Source: Odobenus rosmarus divergens
Lineage: Eukaryota; Chordata; Mammalia; Carnivora; Odobenidae
Assembly: GCF_000321225.1 (NCBI RefSeq)
Contig: NW_004450285.1
Coordinates: 4,896,321-4,960,320 of the forward strand
Direction: 5' to 3'
Length of the DNA: 64,000 nt
Below, one piece after another: positions 52,130 through 63,880 of this stretch. Under the pieces are notes generated by a model. That model saw nothing but the letters and a program-made list of their open reading frames with translations, was not told the origin of the DNA and made no database searches. Position 1 is the stretch's first letter. Every line of letters begins with the position of its first letter. The position numbers were made by a program, and so were the translations under genes.

Positions 52130-52430
52130 TTTCTCTTGATAATGCCATTTCTGTGGCATTAGCACCTGAATGCTATTTTTTTCCCATTTTCATGAATGAT
52201 AGTGACAATGGCATTAGTACCAGATACACAAGTGGCTCTGATAATGCATAATCTGACCTTTATCTCTAATGTGATCAGCATGGGCTGCCACCCTTCTGCT
52301 GTGACATAACAGTTGTTTTGATAGCTGACTGCAATCAATCATTGCAGTTGACTGATTCAGCAATGCTGAATTGCTTTAAGCTTTTCTCTCAGAGACTATT
52401 TAACTCTGGGAATTGGTGGCTAATGTTTGT
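52130..52430. other. Dyad-rich, high-complexity unassigned segment
   Basis: No repeat family recognised. It holds three perfect short dyads: TAATGCCA/TGGCATTA (52140-52147, 52154-52161), CTGCAAT/ATTGCAG (52329-52335, 52341-52347) and ATTCAGCA/TGCTGAAT (52355-52362, 52364-52371). TGGCATTAGYACC also occurs twice (52154, 52209). It could be a regulatory element; this is inference only. Confidence 0.35.
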
Positions 52431-53164
52431 CTCACTCTCTATGGCTTTTGAGGGAATCTGATGGAACTATGAATAACACAGAATGACAATGTATGTACAA
52501 GCCTAATTTAAATAAACATATGTTTAAAAAGATGTGAACCAAAATTAAATTTAGGGATCTGGTTTTAGACATTTAGAATGAATGTCTTAGATACCAAAGT
52601 TAAAAAAGAAAATCTAATGTCATTTTGCACGCTTGTTAGGCTCTAATATTAGTCTTATTACACTAACAATAAAACTGAACTATCAGTAGAAAACAATGTT
52701 TTCTAAGACATAAAATTAAACAAAGGTAGAAATACTGTATTAAAAATGCCATTTTATTTATCTTTACTTTTAATACTTGGGGAAGATGAGAACTCTGAGA
52801 ATCTGAGAGATCATTATATCCATTCCCATTGCCACAAAAACTAAAGTATCAAGGTAATAAGTGACGTTTCCAGCATTCAGAATAGAGTCATGGGTCAGTA
52901 ACTGGCCAGAAAAAAGAGATGTGGTAGAAGTCCATTTATAGAGCTAGAAGAAGGGGGGTGAGAGCCTCTAAGAGCTAATTTTCTTCAAGGCAGATGTATA
53001 TAGGTATCATTGAACTCACCACTAGGCGGGGGTTTAAGTGACTTCCCTGTCCAAATACCCAATATATTGGTTTATTTATGATTGCTGGTATCCCTATATA
53101 CACTGTCCAATCAAAACCTAGTGATGTCTTTGTGGTGCGAGTACAATTACTAATTCATAGTACT
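52431..53164. other. Unassigned AT-rich DNA
   Basis: No gene or named repeat recognised. Confidence 0.35.
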
Positions 53165-53700
53165 GTAACTGAACCAACGTGAGTTTGCTCCTTGGTGAGT
53201 CAGAAACTACATCAGGTTGAGTTGTCCCGCAAAGAAAAGTTGATTTGCAGTAAATAAGGAGATCACAAGGAATGGCTTCCAAAGCCATGACTCCCATGCA
53301 AGCCTTTTATTTAAGGTTCCTTTTACTTAGGGTTCCTTTTATTTAGGGTTAGGATGAATATTTAGATAGGGAAGCCTTGTCATCAGATGGAGAGGTGGGC
53401 ATAAGATTGTACATGCGCCTTAAGGAAACATGCCAACATTGTATGCTGTGTAATGAGTCTTGTGTTCCTCCTTGGGTGGAGATTTTAGTATTATAATGAG
53501 GTAAAGGTAAACATTGCTCATTCTAGAGGTCACTCCATGGTCCATCTGCACAGGCACAAGTCAGGGGTTAAGCTCAAACTGGTCTGAGTGGTCTGGGCCT
53601 GCTGGAGGTCTTGTCAGAGCAGTTGCTATTACTCAAGGGGCGGTTTTGTTTTCCATTTGCCTGAGTTATATAAGAGATAAGCTGGAAGAAAGAGCTTAAT
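53165..53700 (-). mobile_element. Possible LTR
   Basis: It has the mixed, less AT-rich wording of an LTR, with AAATAAAAGG-type words in reverse complement near 53305-53345. A three-fold 16-bp repeat (TTTTAYTTARGGTTCC) lies at 53305-53350. Family not recognised. Confidence 0.35.
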
Positions 53701-54104
53701 GAAAAATGTGGGACAAAGGTTGGTGAGTACAAGCAGGTGGGTAGTAAAGGTCAGATCTTGGGGTCTAGCTGGTGATAGTACTACCATCGCCGTTTATTTC
53801 ACCTCGATTTTTTGCTATAATATTTTAAACTGTTATCTTGTACGTAAGTAGGCTTTTAAAGAGCTGAATAAGGAAATTCTTTTTCAAATGTTAAATAGGG
53901 AAATTGTAGCTGATTTTTTTTCTTTCCTTCAGCAATTTTCCTTATAGCAAGTAGATGCATTTATAATCATTTCTTTGACCTTAAGGCTACTCAAAACATG
54001 GTGGAACCTGATCAGTATTTTTATGTCCTTGATGATGTGAGGTTAACATTTCTTCAGCTGAAAAGCCAATTTTTTAGCTACTCTCTTCATCACAAGGCAA
54101 AGTG

Positions 54105-54203
54105 AAATAGTTTATTAATTATATTTATTCCAGCTCAGCTGAAATAGTTTATTAATTATATTTCTTCCAGCTCAGCTGAAATAGTTTATTAATTATATTT
54201 CTT
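54105..54203. repeat. 37-bp minisatellite, 2.7 copies
   Basis: Units at 54105-54141, 54142-54178 and 54179-54203 share AAATAGTTTATTAATTATAT and end TTCCAGCTCAGCTG. The copies differ at about one base. Confidence 0.95.
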
Positions 54204-54575
54204 TATCTAGACCTTGACTTCTTGTTTGATATTACTTTCACTTGCAAAGCCCCCTGTACATACAAATGTTCATGGAAAAAGTACAAACAAATGGATTCAC
54301 ATACATATTCCTTGCATTGGTATGAATGGAAGCTATTACTCCTGGTGGTCCAGATTGAGGTAATAGGAGAAAGTGACGGTTTGCTATGTTATACATGTAC
54401 ACACATACAATCAAATTTGATAGTGTTTGTCCATGTCTTAGGTTTATACCTATTTATTTTCCCTTTGCTTAAGCTTAATGAACATAGACCACATCTAATA
54501 CTTTGTACTGAGTACTTCTAATACTTTTTATTCCCTTAAAATTCTTTCTCAACATTGTTCTCCATATACTATGAA

Positions 54576-54583
<8 letters not shown>

Positions 54584-54610
<27 letters not shown>

Positions 54611-54807
54611 TTGAGAGAGGGAGAGAGAGAACCTGTACTAGTGGGTGGTGGGTGGCAGGGAGAGGGGCAAAGGGAGAAAGAGAGAATCCCAAGCAGGCTC
54701 CACACCCAGTGTGGAGCCCAAGGCAGGGCTCGATTTCATGACCTTGAGATCATGACCTGAGCCAAAATCAAGAGTCGGCCACCCAACTGACTGAGCCACA
54801 TAGCCCC
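54584..54807 (-). mobile_element. CAN-SINE, old, with long T run
   Basis: Reverse complement GGGGCTATGTGGCTCAGTC...GGCTCAGGTCATGATCTC and an older body (GAGCCTGCTTGGGATTCTC). A T run of about 30 marks its A tail. ACTATGAACAATTTTT flanks it (54568-54583 and 54808-54823). Confidence 0.94.
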
Positions 54808-55027
54808 ACTATGAACAATTTTTAAATTATGTTCACTTTTATTACAAAATATAAGAATGCACCTGTTTCTCTCAAAATGTGCTTGTATTAACTAAAAGTT
54901 ATACTTTGGCAAACTACTAAGCAGAAAGTTTACTTAAATGTTTTTTGACTTTGATAGTTAATAAGCACCTTGTTTAGAACACATTTAATACTATTTTCTT
55001 CTGTCTCCTCTATCCCACTCTACTTTT

Positions 55028-55250
55028 TTAAAAGGTTTTTTAAAGATTATTTATTTGTTTATGTATGTATGTATGTATGTATTTTGAGAGAGAGAGAGCC
55101 AGAGAGCATGAGGAGAGGGGCAGAGGGAAAGGAAGAAGCAGACTCCCTGCTGAGCAGAGAGCCCAACACAGGGATCCATCCAAGGACGCTGGGATCATGA
55201 CCTGAGCCTAAGGCAGGTGCTTAACCGACTGAGCCACCCAGGTGCCCCTC
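55028..55250 (-). mobile_element. CAN-SINE, with (TATG)n in its tail
   Basis: A full minus-strand copy whose tail holds a GTAT/TATG run (55056-55082). TCCCAYTCTACTTTT flanks it (55013-55027 and 55251-55265, one mismatch). Confidence 0.94.
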
Positions 55251-55419
55251 TCCCATTCTACTTTTAAAAATCACTAATTTTGACATCCTATTTCATGTTG
55301 AAGAAAAATACACTTAGAGTTACGCAGTTTTTAGAATTAGCAGGAATGCCTCATCACCACTGAGCAACCTGATATTTCTGTTGACTTTATTTTTAGTATT
55401 ATTTATTTCATTGCTTTTT

Positions 55420-55765
55420 TGATTTTCAAGCTTTATTGAGATAATTAACATATAACATTGTGTAAGTTTAATATTTATAGTGTGATGATTTGACTTATGC
55501 TTATATTGAGAAATTATTAACAAAATAAGTTTGGTTAACATATCCACCACCTCACATATTTATTGTTTTGCTTGTGGCTGTACTAATAACATTTTAGATT
55601 TACTCTCTTAGCAACTTTCAAGTTAACAATACATTATTGTTAACTGTAACCACCATGTGGTACATTGTATTCCCAGAACTTATTTATATTATAACTACAT
55701 GCACTTAGGACTACAAGCACTTCTCCCCACTTCCTCAACCACGAATCTACTCTCTATAGAATTCA
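55420..55765 (-). mobile_element. L1 3' UTR (antisense)
   Basis: AGCTTTATTGAGATAATTAA, AACATATAACATTGTGTAAG and TTAACATATCCACCACCTCA are antisense L1 3' UTR text. Confidence 0.75.
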
Positions 55766-56582
55766 CTAGTGAAATCTTCTGGTCCTGGGTTTTCTTTGTT
55801 GGAAGCTTGTTGATTACTAATTCAATCATGTTATCATTACTGGTCTGCTCAGGCTTTCTATTTCTTCATGATTCAATCTTTTTTTTTTTTTTTTAGATTT
55901 TATTTATTTATTTGACAGAGAGAGACATAGCAAGAGAGGGAACACAAGCAGGGGGAGTAGGAGAGGGAGAAGCAGGCTTCCCCACGGAGCAGGGAGCCCG
56001 ATGTGAGGCTCGATCCCAGGACTCTGGGATCACGACCTGAGCAGAAGGCAGATGCTCAACGACTGAGCCACCCAGGCGCCCTTCATGATTCAATCTTTGT
56101 TGGTTGTATGTTTCTAAAACTTCAACCATTTTTGCTAAGTTGTCCAATTTGTTGGTGTGTAATGTTCATAGTAGTCTCTTATGGTCCTTTGTAGTTCTGG
56201 GATTTTTTTTTAATGTCTCCCCTTTAACTTATAAATTTATTGATTTGAGTCCTCTATCAAAATTTCTTGTTAGGCTACCTAAAGTTTTGTGAATTTTCTT
56301 TATCACTTAAAGAACCAACAATTAGTTTTTAAAATATTTTCTATTGTTTTCCTATTCTCAATTTCATTTATTTCTGCTCTAATCTTTATTGTTCCCTTTC
56401 TTCTGCTAACATTGGGCCTAGTTTGTTCTTTTTCTAGTTCCTTGAGGTGTAAAGTTTGGTTGTTTATTTGAAATTGTTCTTTATTCTTGATGTATGTATT
56501 TAGCTGTAAATTTTCCTCTTAGAATTGCTTTTGCTGCATCCCAAAATTTTTGGTATGTTGTATTTCCATTTTTATTTGACCT
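55766..56582 (-). mobile_element. Old L1 ORF2 (RT region, antisense), part A
   Basis: TTCTGGTCCTGGGTTTTCTTT, CAATTTGTTGGTGTGTAATG, TTCATTTATTTCTGCTCTAA and TTGCTTTTGCTGCATCCCA are the antisense reverse transcriptase region. It is cut by a SINE (55882-56081) and ends where a second L1 is inserted. Confidence 0.85.
55882..56081 (-). mobile_element. CAN-SINE, young
   Basis: A full minus-strand copy in L1 ORF2. The 17-bp duplication TTCATGATTCAATCTTT is perfect (55865-55881 and 56082-56098). Confidence 0.97.
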
Positions 56583-56721
56583 AATATATATACTTTTTAA
56601 TTTAAAAACATTTAATTACAGTATAATTGACATACAGTGTTATATTAGTTTCAGGTGTACAATATAGTGGTTCAACAATTCTATACATCATTACTCAATG
56701 CTCATCAAGATAAATGTACTC

Positions 56722-56924
56722 CTTTTTTTTTTTTAAAGATTTTATTTATTTATTTGACACAGAGAGAGACAGCGAGAGCAGGAACACAAGCAGGGGAAGT
56801 GGGAGAGGGAGAAGCAGGCTCCCCGCTGAGCAGGGAGCCCAATGTGGGGCTCGATCCCAGCACCCTGGGACCATGACCTGAGCCGAAGGCAGATGATTAA
56901 CTGACTGAGCCACCCAGGTGCCCC
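56722..56924 (-). mobile_element. CAN-SINE, young
   Basis: A full minus-strand copy in the inner L1. The 15-bp duplication AAGATAAATGTACTC is perfect (56707-56721 and 56925-56939). Confidence 0.97.
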
Positions 56925-57179
56925 AAGATAAATGTACTCTTAATCCCTCTTAAATATTTTGCCCACCCCTCTGGTAACCATCAGTTCTCTATTGTTAAGG
57001 GTCTGTTTTTCATTTGTCTCTTTTTTCTTTGTTCATTTGTTTTGTTTCTTAAATTCCACATATGAGTGAAATCATATGGTATTTGTCTTTCTCTGACTGA
57101 TTTATTTGACTTAGTATTATACCCTCTAGATCCATCCATGTTGTTGCAAATGGCAATATTTCATTCTTATGTATGGTGA

Positions 57180-57245
57180 GTAATATTCCATTGTATATAT
57201 ACAATGTATACGTGTATATATATATGTACATATACATATACCACT
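57180..57245. repeat. TA/TG-rich microsatellite in L1
   Basis: ATATATAC and GTATATAT units with interruptions, in the antisense L1 ORF2 end. Confidence 0.7.
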
Positions 57246-58097
57246 TTTGCTTTATCCATTCATATATCAGTGGGCCCTTGGGCTGCTTCCATAATTTGGT
57301 TACTATAAATAATGCTGCAATAAACAAGGGTGCATATATCCTTTTGAATTAGTGTTTTCATATTCTTTAGGTAAATACCCTGAAGTGGAATTACTGGATC
57401 ATGTGGTAGTTCTATTTTTAATTTTTTCAGGAATGTCCATATTGTTTCCACAGTGGCTGTTTGCATTCCCACCAACAGTGCATGAGGGTTCCTTTTCTCC
57501 ATATCCTCACCAACACTTATTTCTTGTGTTTTCCATTTTAGCCATTCTTACAGGTGTGAGGTAATATTTCACTGTAGTTTTGATTCACATTTCCCTCATG
57601 ATGAGTGATGTTGAGCATCTTGGCAGGTGTCTGTTGGCCATCTATATGTCTTCTTTGAAGAAATACCTGTTCATGACTTCTGCCCATTTTTTAATTGGAT
57701 TATTTGTTTTTCTGGTGTTGAGTTCTCTAAGTTCTTTATATATTTTGGGTATTAACCCTTTATTAGATATGTCATTTGGAAATAACTTCTCTCATTCAGT
57801 AGGTTGTCTTTTAGTTTTGTTGACTGTTTCCTTTGCTATGCAAAAGCTTTTCATTTTGATATACTCCCAATAGTTTATTTTTGCTTTTGTTTCCCTTGCC
57901 TCAGAAGACCTATCTAGAAAAATTGTGCTATGGCCAGTGTGAGAGAACTTACTGCCTGTGCTCTCCCCTAGGATTTTTATGGTTTCAGGTCTCAGATGTA
58001 AGTCCTTCCTCCCTAATGTGAGTATTATCTATGTGTATTCATGGCATGAGGTGAGCCTGGGATCCCGCTATTCTACTGTCTTCCTCAGAAGTCTTGT

Positions 58098-58660
58098 TCC
58101 AATGTATTTTTGATAACCCACTTGATTTTTTCTTTGACCCATTAATTATTCAGGAGTGTGTTCAGGAGTTGTGTTGTTTAATTTCCCACCTATTTGTGAA
58201 TTTTCTAGTTTTCCTCCTATAACTGATTTCCAGTTTTATACCATTGTGTTTGGAAAAAATACTTGTTATAGTTTCTATCTTCTTGAATTTGTTGAAATTT
58301 GGTTTCTGGCCAAACATATGATCAATGTTGGAAAATGTGATGTGTGTTCTTTAGAAGAATGTGTATTCTTCTGTTGTTGGATGCAACATTCTGTATATGT
58401 CTATTAAGTCAATTTGGTGTATATTGTTATAAAATCTGCTTTTGCTATATTGATTTTCTGTCTGGATGATCTATCTGTTGTTGAGAATGGAGTATTAAAG
58501 CTCCATTTATTATTATACTGCTGTGTTTTTATCCTTTTAGTTCTGTTAGATTTCCTTTATATATTTAGGTGCTTTGATGTTAGGTGCATAAGTATTTACA
58601 ATTGTTTTAGCTTCTTGATAATTTGATCCCCCTATCATTATATAATGACATTCTGTGTGT
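58098..58660 (-). mobile_element. Old L1 ORF2 (RT region, antisense), part B
   Basis: ATTTTTTCTTTGACCCATTAA, TTTGGTTTCTGGCCAAACAT and TTAAGTCAATTTGGTGTATA continue, in order, the L1 text broken at 56582. Confidence 0.8.
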
Positions 58661-58682
58661 GCATCTCTCTCTCTCTCTCTCT
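58661..58682. repeat. (TC)n microsatellite
   Basis: A TC run at the edge of the old L1. Confidence 0.85.
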
Positions 58683-58683
58683 T

Positions 58684-58727
58684 TTTTTTAAGATTTTTTA
58701 CTTATTTGTGTGAGAGAGAGAGTGTCA
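58684..58727 (-). mobile_element. CAN-SINE tail fragment
   Basis: TTTTTTTTAAGATTTTTTACT and GTGAGAGAGAGAG look like the reverse of a SINE tail; the head is missing. Confidence 0.35.
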
Positions 58728-58729
58728 AT

Positions 58730-59490
58730 GTTCAGGCTCCTTGGTATGCACATATGACAGGCATTTGTGGCCAGACTTCCCAGTGCGGTGGGACTGGAAG
58801 CTATGCTTAGAAATTAAATAAATTGAGTGAGGCTGCTAATTTTGCTCTCCTTCCTGGGTGAGGACATAGAATAGTCTCCATGGCCAGTATGGCCCTTTAG
58901 CTTGGAACCCAAATCAGGTAGAACTATCAACCAAGCTCCCTAGCCAGACATGGCCACTGGCTCAGTTCTGCAGATGGGTAGAGCCGCTGGCTGAGATTTC
59001 TGCTTGGGTACTGCTACAAGCAGGAATTTAGGTCACTAAGATCTGAGCATTGGTTGTTGTAAGCTCTACCCCTTTCTATTTCTATCAGATCCCCAGTGTT
59101 TGAGATCCATAGTTTCTCCCTGTGGTCCCTATGAGGTAAGACCTGTGTGGGCCTCTTAAAAAATTTGCAGTACTACAAATGCAGATACCCACCTTCAGTT
59201 CTCTTTTTCCCATTGGAGAAATAGTAGGCCTAAGAGGGCCCTCTTAGTTCAGCACTGTGCCAACCTGGGGGCAACATGATGCAGTCAAAGCAAAGCTGTC
59301 TTCTTAACCCTTTAATGTGGTCCTTCTCAATCTTTGTGTTTTGGGGGATTGCTTCACCCCCATACCCAGGTTTTGGGATTTTCACAATGGTGTTTTGTCT
59401 ATGGAAAGTTGTTAGTTGGTCTTCTTGTGAGGGGGACTGAAGTCAGGGACAACCTCTGTCAACATCTTGATATTACACCTCTGCTGACTC
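58730..59490 (-). mobile_element. Possible L1 5'-end sequence (antisense)
   Basis: Mixed, less AT-rich text (GTGGCCAGACTTCCCAGTGC, GTTGGTCTTCTTGTGAGGGG) recalls L1 5' or LTR sequence. It would fit the orientation of the L1 next to it, with ORF1 deleted. Weak. Confidence 0.3.
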
Positions 59491-61084
59491 TTTTTTAAGT
59501 CTGAGGCCACAGAGCTACTTCAGGAGCATAGTCAGAACTATAGATACTGATTTTTAGGCCAACAGAGCTTTTTCAAGACGCTACCCTGATATTTAAAGAT
59601 TATCGGATTTTACTGGGCAAGAATCCTGTCCCATGAACCTGCTTACCATTCTATTTCAATACTGAATTTTCTTCAAAGGTCAGTTTCAGTGATTTCTTTT
59701 TTTGAATCTCAAATTCCGGCTAATAGCTCTTATTTGTCAAGATCACAGTGATCCTGTGCATTTCACAACTTTTTCTGTAATGTAACCTTAGGGGCTGTCA
59801 GTGAAGAAACAAATTGGAATTTTCCTGCTCATCAAACCCACAGGGTAAAATGAATTGCTTCAGTGAATTCTGTGGAAAGAGAAGGCAAAGGGGACAATTC
59901 ATTTGTATCAGTTTAACCTCTCTGGGCTGTTGACATTGGAACTGCCTAATGGCAAACTGTTAAGAACTATTAAGTTCTCATTAGTGATGCCCCTGGATTA
60001 GAGTCATGTGGTACAGGACATCACTTAATGGTAAATATTAAAACATATTTTTGAAAAGAAGAGAAAGGCACATCTGCATTATTTAAAAGAAAATAGAAGA
60101 GTAGAACTTAATTGGTATCAAAACCAGGTCAGAGACTAATTATGATTTCAGTTCCATGTAACTTTACCTTCTCATTTCTTGACTTAGTAATTGTTTCTGG
60201 CGATGCCAATGCTAGAAGAATAAAGTGCTTTCAGAAATGTGAGCAGCTCAGAATCGTTATTAACCTCAGGCTGTCTACACAATTAATAATTCAATGTAAT
60301 TTTATCTATACTAGTTTTTAGAATGCTTTGTTATGAGATAAGGTAATATTAATCCATCTGCCAGAAAGCAATCTCTAAAAAAGAATACAACTCATATATC
60401 AGTTAATTTATTCTTAGTTTGGAAGTCTATATGTGGACTGCAGTGTGGCATGCCAATTATTAATGATTTAAATTTGAATGAATTCCTACAAAGCATTGAC
60501 ATATTAAGGGACAATAAAGCAAACAGAGCAACATGTATTGTCATGCTGATGGCACTGATAATACCTATAAAACATGTATGCAAAAGCTGAGTTTATTTCA
60601 AGGCATCAGAAGAAAAACTTAGAGTCACATCTTATGAAAACCATCATATTGATTTGTGAGCTTTATGTATATATATTTTAAATTTCCTATAATAAATATA
60701 AAATTATGTAGTCAAAACAGTGTATATTATATGAAGACATTAAGTGGCCATTTTATTTAAGTTCGGATTTCTTAAATTTTATTAACTCTCCTTTCTTAAG
60801 TACTTACCTAGAGACCACTTATTAGACTGTTTTAAGCAAATTAGATTTATTATTTAAGTTGAGTGTTTTTTGTGTTTAAGATTGTTCATTATTTTTTTTA
60901 AAATAGTCTATCTAATCTATGAAGAAAAATAACTAACATATAACTTTGAAAAACAAAAAACCTTAGCAAGGCAGAATTTAAAACTAGGGACAACATAAAT
61001 ACCCAGAATTAAAATTTATACAAAAACAGTATTTCATTGAAAGAAATTATTAACCTAATGCATTTATATTCTGCTTTTTTTTTT
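59491..61084. other. Unassigned DNA
   Basis: No gene or named repeat recognised. The part at 60380-60660 is high-complexity and AT-rich with several TAAT words. Confidence 0.35.
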
Positions 61085-61385
61085 TGTCTTACTGTGTGAC
61101 CATATGCACATCAGTGGGCCTATTTTGACTTCCTCATCTGCAATGTACAGTTAATATATTCTACTTACTTAGTATATTGGTTTGTAGTGAGAGTATAAAA
61201 GTGAAGTATAGTGTTATATTGTAAAACCCCCCAGTTAGGGTGTTAATGGCAGATTAAAGTCTCATTAACATTGTGAGAGCCATTTAATCTCTCTGATTCT
61301 CTTTTTCTTCATTTGCAAAATGTTCCTAGCATTACAAATAAACTGTGTCAAGCATCAGGCACACAATAGGTATTTAGCCAGTGGA
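61085..61385 (+). mobile_element. MIR-like pieces, ancient
   Basis: TGTGTGACCATATGCACATC...GACTTCCTCATCTGCAATG and TTTAATCTCTCTGATTCTC...CACACAATAGGTATTTAGC follow the MIR order, perhaps two pieces. Confidence 0.45.
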
Positions 61386-63880
61386 TCTATTTTCTAATCT
61401 TATTATACAAGATTGTAGGAAGACTGATAACCATTCTAAATTGCTCAAAGTGCAGTTTTCCACTAACACTGAGGCGAGGACAATGTTGTGCAAATAACAA
61501 TGATACACATATTTGTAGGAAACCATCATTTTGATAGGTACATTCAATCAAACTATTATGACAAATTATACTCCATGAAGATAGATTATTTTGTCAAACA
61601 TTTAGCTCTTTATCAGAGGCTACATTTTAGTATATGGGCTGCCGAAGCAAGCACCAGAGTCTACATTTTAATTATGAATTTTATCCTACAGGTATCTGTT
61701 GGGTACTGAAAATTCATAGTACCTTTTTTTTTTTTCACAGAAGGTTTTAGGATTCCCAAGTTAAAGCCTATTTCCTGCCATATTTAACAGAAATATAAGT
61801 GGCAGTTTTGGATCTCTATTACCTATAAGATACAGTTTGATAGCAAGAATTCCAAATTGATTCTTTGAATGTCTTTGAATCTTGGGTATTAAACTCCTCA
61901 ACCCAGCCTGGTTTTGGAGTTGAGTCAGGAAGTGAATGGAGCTTAAAGGGATTGAGAATAATGGTGACTTCAGCAGCATGGAAATTAAAAGGGTGAGTCA
62001 ATGAAGGGAAAGTTCTCTAGCAGCAGGGAGGCAGGGTAGAAAGTAAAAACTTAGGCATATATAGTTCATTGAAGGTTGAAGATTGAAAATGTCTCCTCTT
62101 TTGGTTTACTACCACATACACATGCTGGATGTGGTGGGGATAAAATGCATGATGTTCTTCATATATGTATCTATGTCATAAGTCATAGAATCTCATATTT
62201 GGAGGAAAAATTAGTGGTTATTTACTGTAAACCATGTGCAATTTCAAATCTCGTAAGCTCAATTTATAAGTTTTCCTTGGGTGAAATGAGACCTTCAGGA
62301 TCAGTATTTATTTTGCCTTACCTGTTTTATATCCTATTTTTTTCACTTTAATAAGAATGTATGTGATTTAGGCTATGCATCATTTAGTTCAATTTAAATT
62401 GGCAACTTATAAGAGCAGGAGCCCTCTTGTTGACTACTTGGCAACAGCAAAATGAATGATTGGCAACTTTGACTCTGCTCGTAACTTAAAAAAAAAAGAA
62501 AATTGATAATAATAATAATAAAGGTTCTGGAGCAACATATTTCTGGTTATAGTTGATATCCACTTAATATTTAGCTGCTTTTGGAAAAAACAACAAAAAA
62601 CCTCTAGTATACTATACATAGGGATATTTATAGTGACCAAATCTAGAAAAACATATTTTTCTCAGAGGATCATTGGGGATTTTTATTGAAAGCTGTAAGT
62701 GACAGCCGATAGATTTTATTCTATTATTTACTATGAGAAAGGGATAAATTTTGTCTCCTGAATGTGTGGCATATACTTTGCCAAAGGAAACAATAGTACC
62801 TTCCAAATGGATTTAAAACATATATATAATAATTCCCATTATCGTAAAGAGCTGCTTTGTGTCTATTCAAAGATTATAAAAAGCAACATTTAAAATTTAA
62901 AATTATAAATTTTTAAATTGTCTGTGATTGGATATAAGGACAAGAAGGTAGTGGTTTCCACACCTTTCATTTTTCATACTTTAGAAACCAACAACCACCG
63001 CCACAGTAGAGATTTGGTTTGGGTTTTATTTATTTTCTCTTGTATTTTTGATCTATAAATTTTAGGTATTTTTAAAGACACAAATTACTGGAGATGGGAA
63101 ATTCTTAGCCAAAAATATAGGATTATAAAACAAATTCCTTTAGATGAACTTAACTGCCATAAAAAGATAAAGATATTTTATGTTATGGCCTGAGGCATTA
63201 TATCTAGACTTGTGAATATCTACATTCTATGAAATTTTTATATCTTGGGAAATTATAAAATAAAAGCAGCTGGTGGTATAAAGCCTGTATAAAGTGTATG
63301 TTGGAGAACAAGAAGAGAGAAAAAAAAAGACAATTTGGAGGCACCGAAATGTCAATTTATATTTGATTTACTTGTAAGCAGTTCCAAGTTGTGATACCAG
63401 AATCACAAGATCTTAACTTTATAAGTGTAGACGTATCTTGATTATCACTAAAATATTGTTCATGCCCCAGAGTAGTCTGCAGTTTCCACATTCTTTAACT
63501 TCTGTGCACCTCTCCATAATCTGGAGCTATACTTTGGTTGGCTAATCAAAAACTGAATACTCATTCTTCTCTATTAGTTTTCACTGTAGTGAGGAAATTA
63601 GATTTTACTACTCAGCTGTGCTCTCTCTAGGTTTAGTTAGGCTTTTCTGAGCTCTCTAAAGACAAGGGAAGAATAGCGTTTGTTTTGTATCTGTTATTCC
63701 CCAGCCACCTTCAATGGTGTAAATGTGTTACTTTGAGGAAATGTGCCAATAGATTGTAGCATACAAGGCCATCCTACTCAGGTTCACAGGAGGGATTATT
63801 AGTAATGTGATGGCAAGGAAAGTGACAAATTTTGTAAGAGAGTTAAGAGAAATTGTGTGTGCATTTAACAGTTACGAAGT
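61386..63880. other. Unassigned AT-rich DNA
   Basis: About 2.5 kb with no gene or named repeat recognised. An (AAT)n run lies at about 62505-62521. Confidence 0.35.

Larger units (their letters stand above)
56583..58097 (-). mobile_element. Inner L1 3' part (antisense), nested in an older L1
   Basis: It runs from antisense 3' UTR (GTATAATTGACATACAGTGT, TTTCAGGTGTACAATATAGT) through the ORF2 end (GTATTTGTCTTTCTCTGACT, CATTCCCACCAACAGTGCAT, TTGCTATGCAAAAGCTTTTC) to about 58000, then some unclear sequence. Many stops. It separates two parts of the older L1 and contains a SINE. Confidence 0.8.

Noticed and set aside
53305..53350. TTAGGGTT words resembling telomeric repeats
   Set aside because: Part of a three-fold 16-bp repeat TTTTAYTTARGGTTCC; not tandem TTAGGG.
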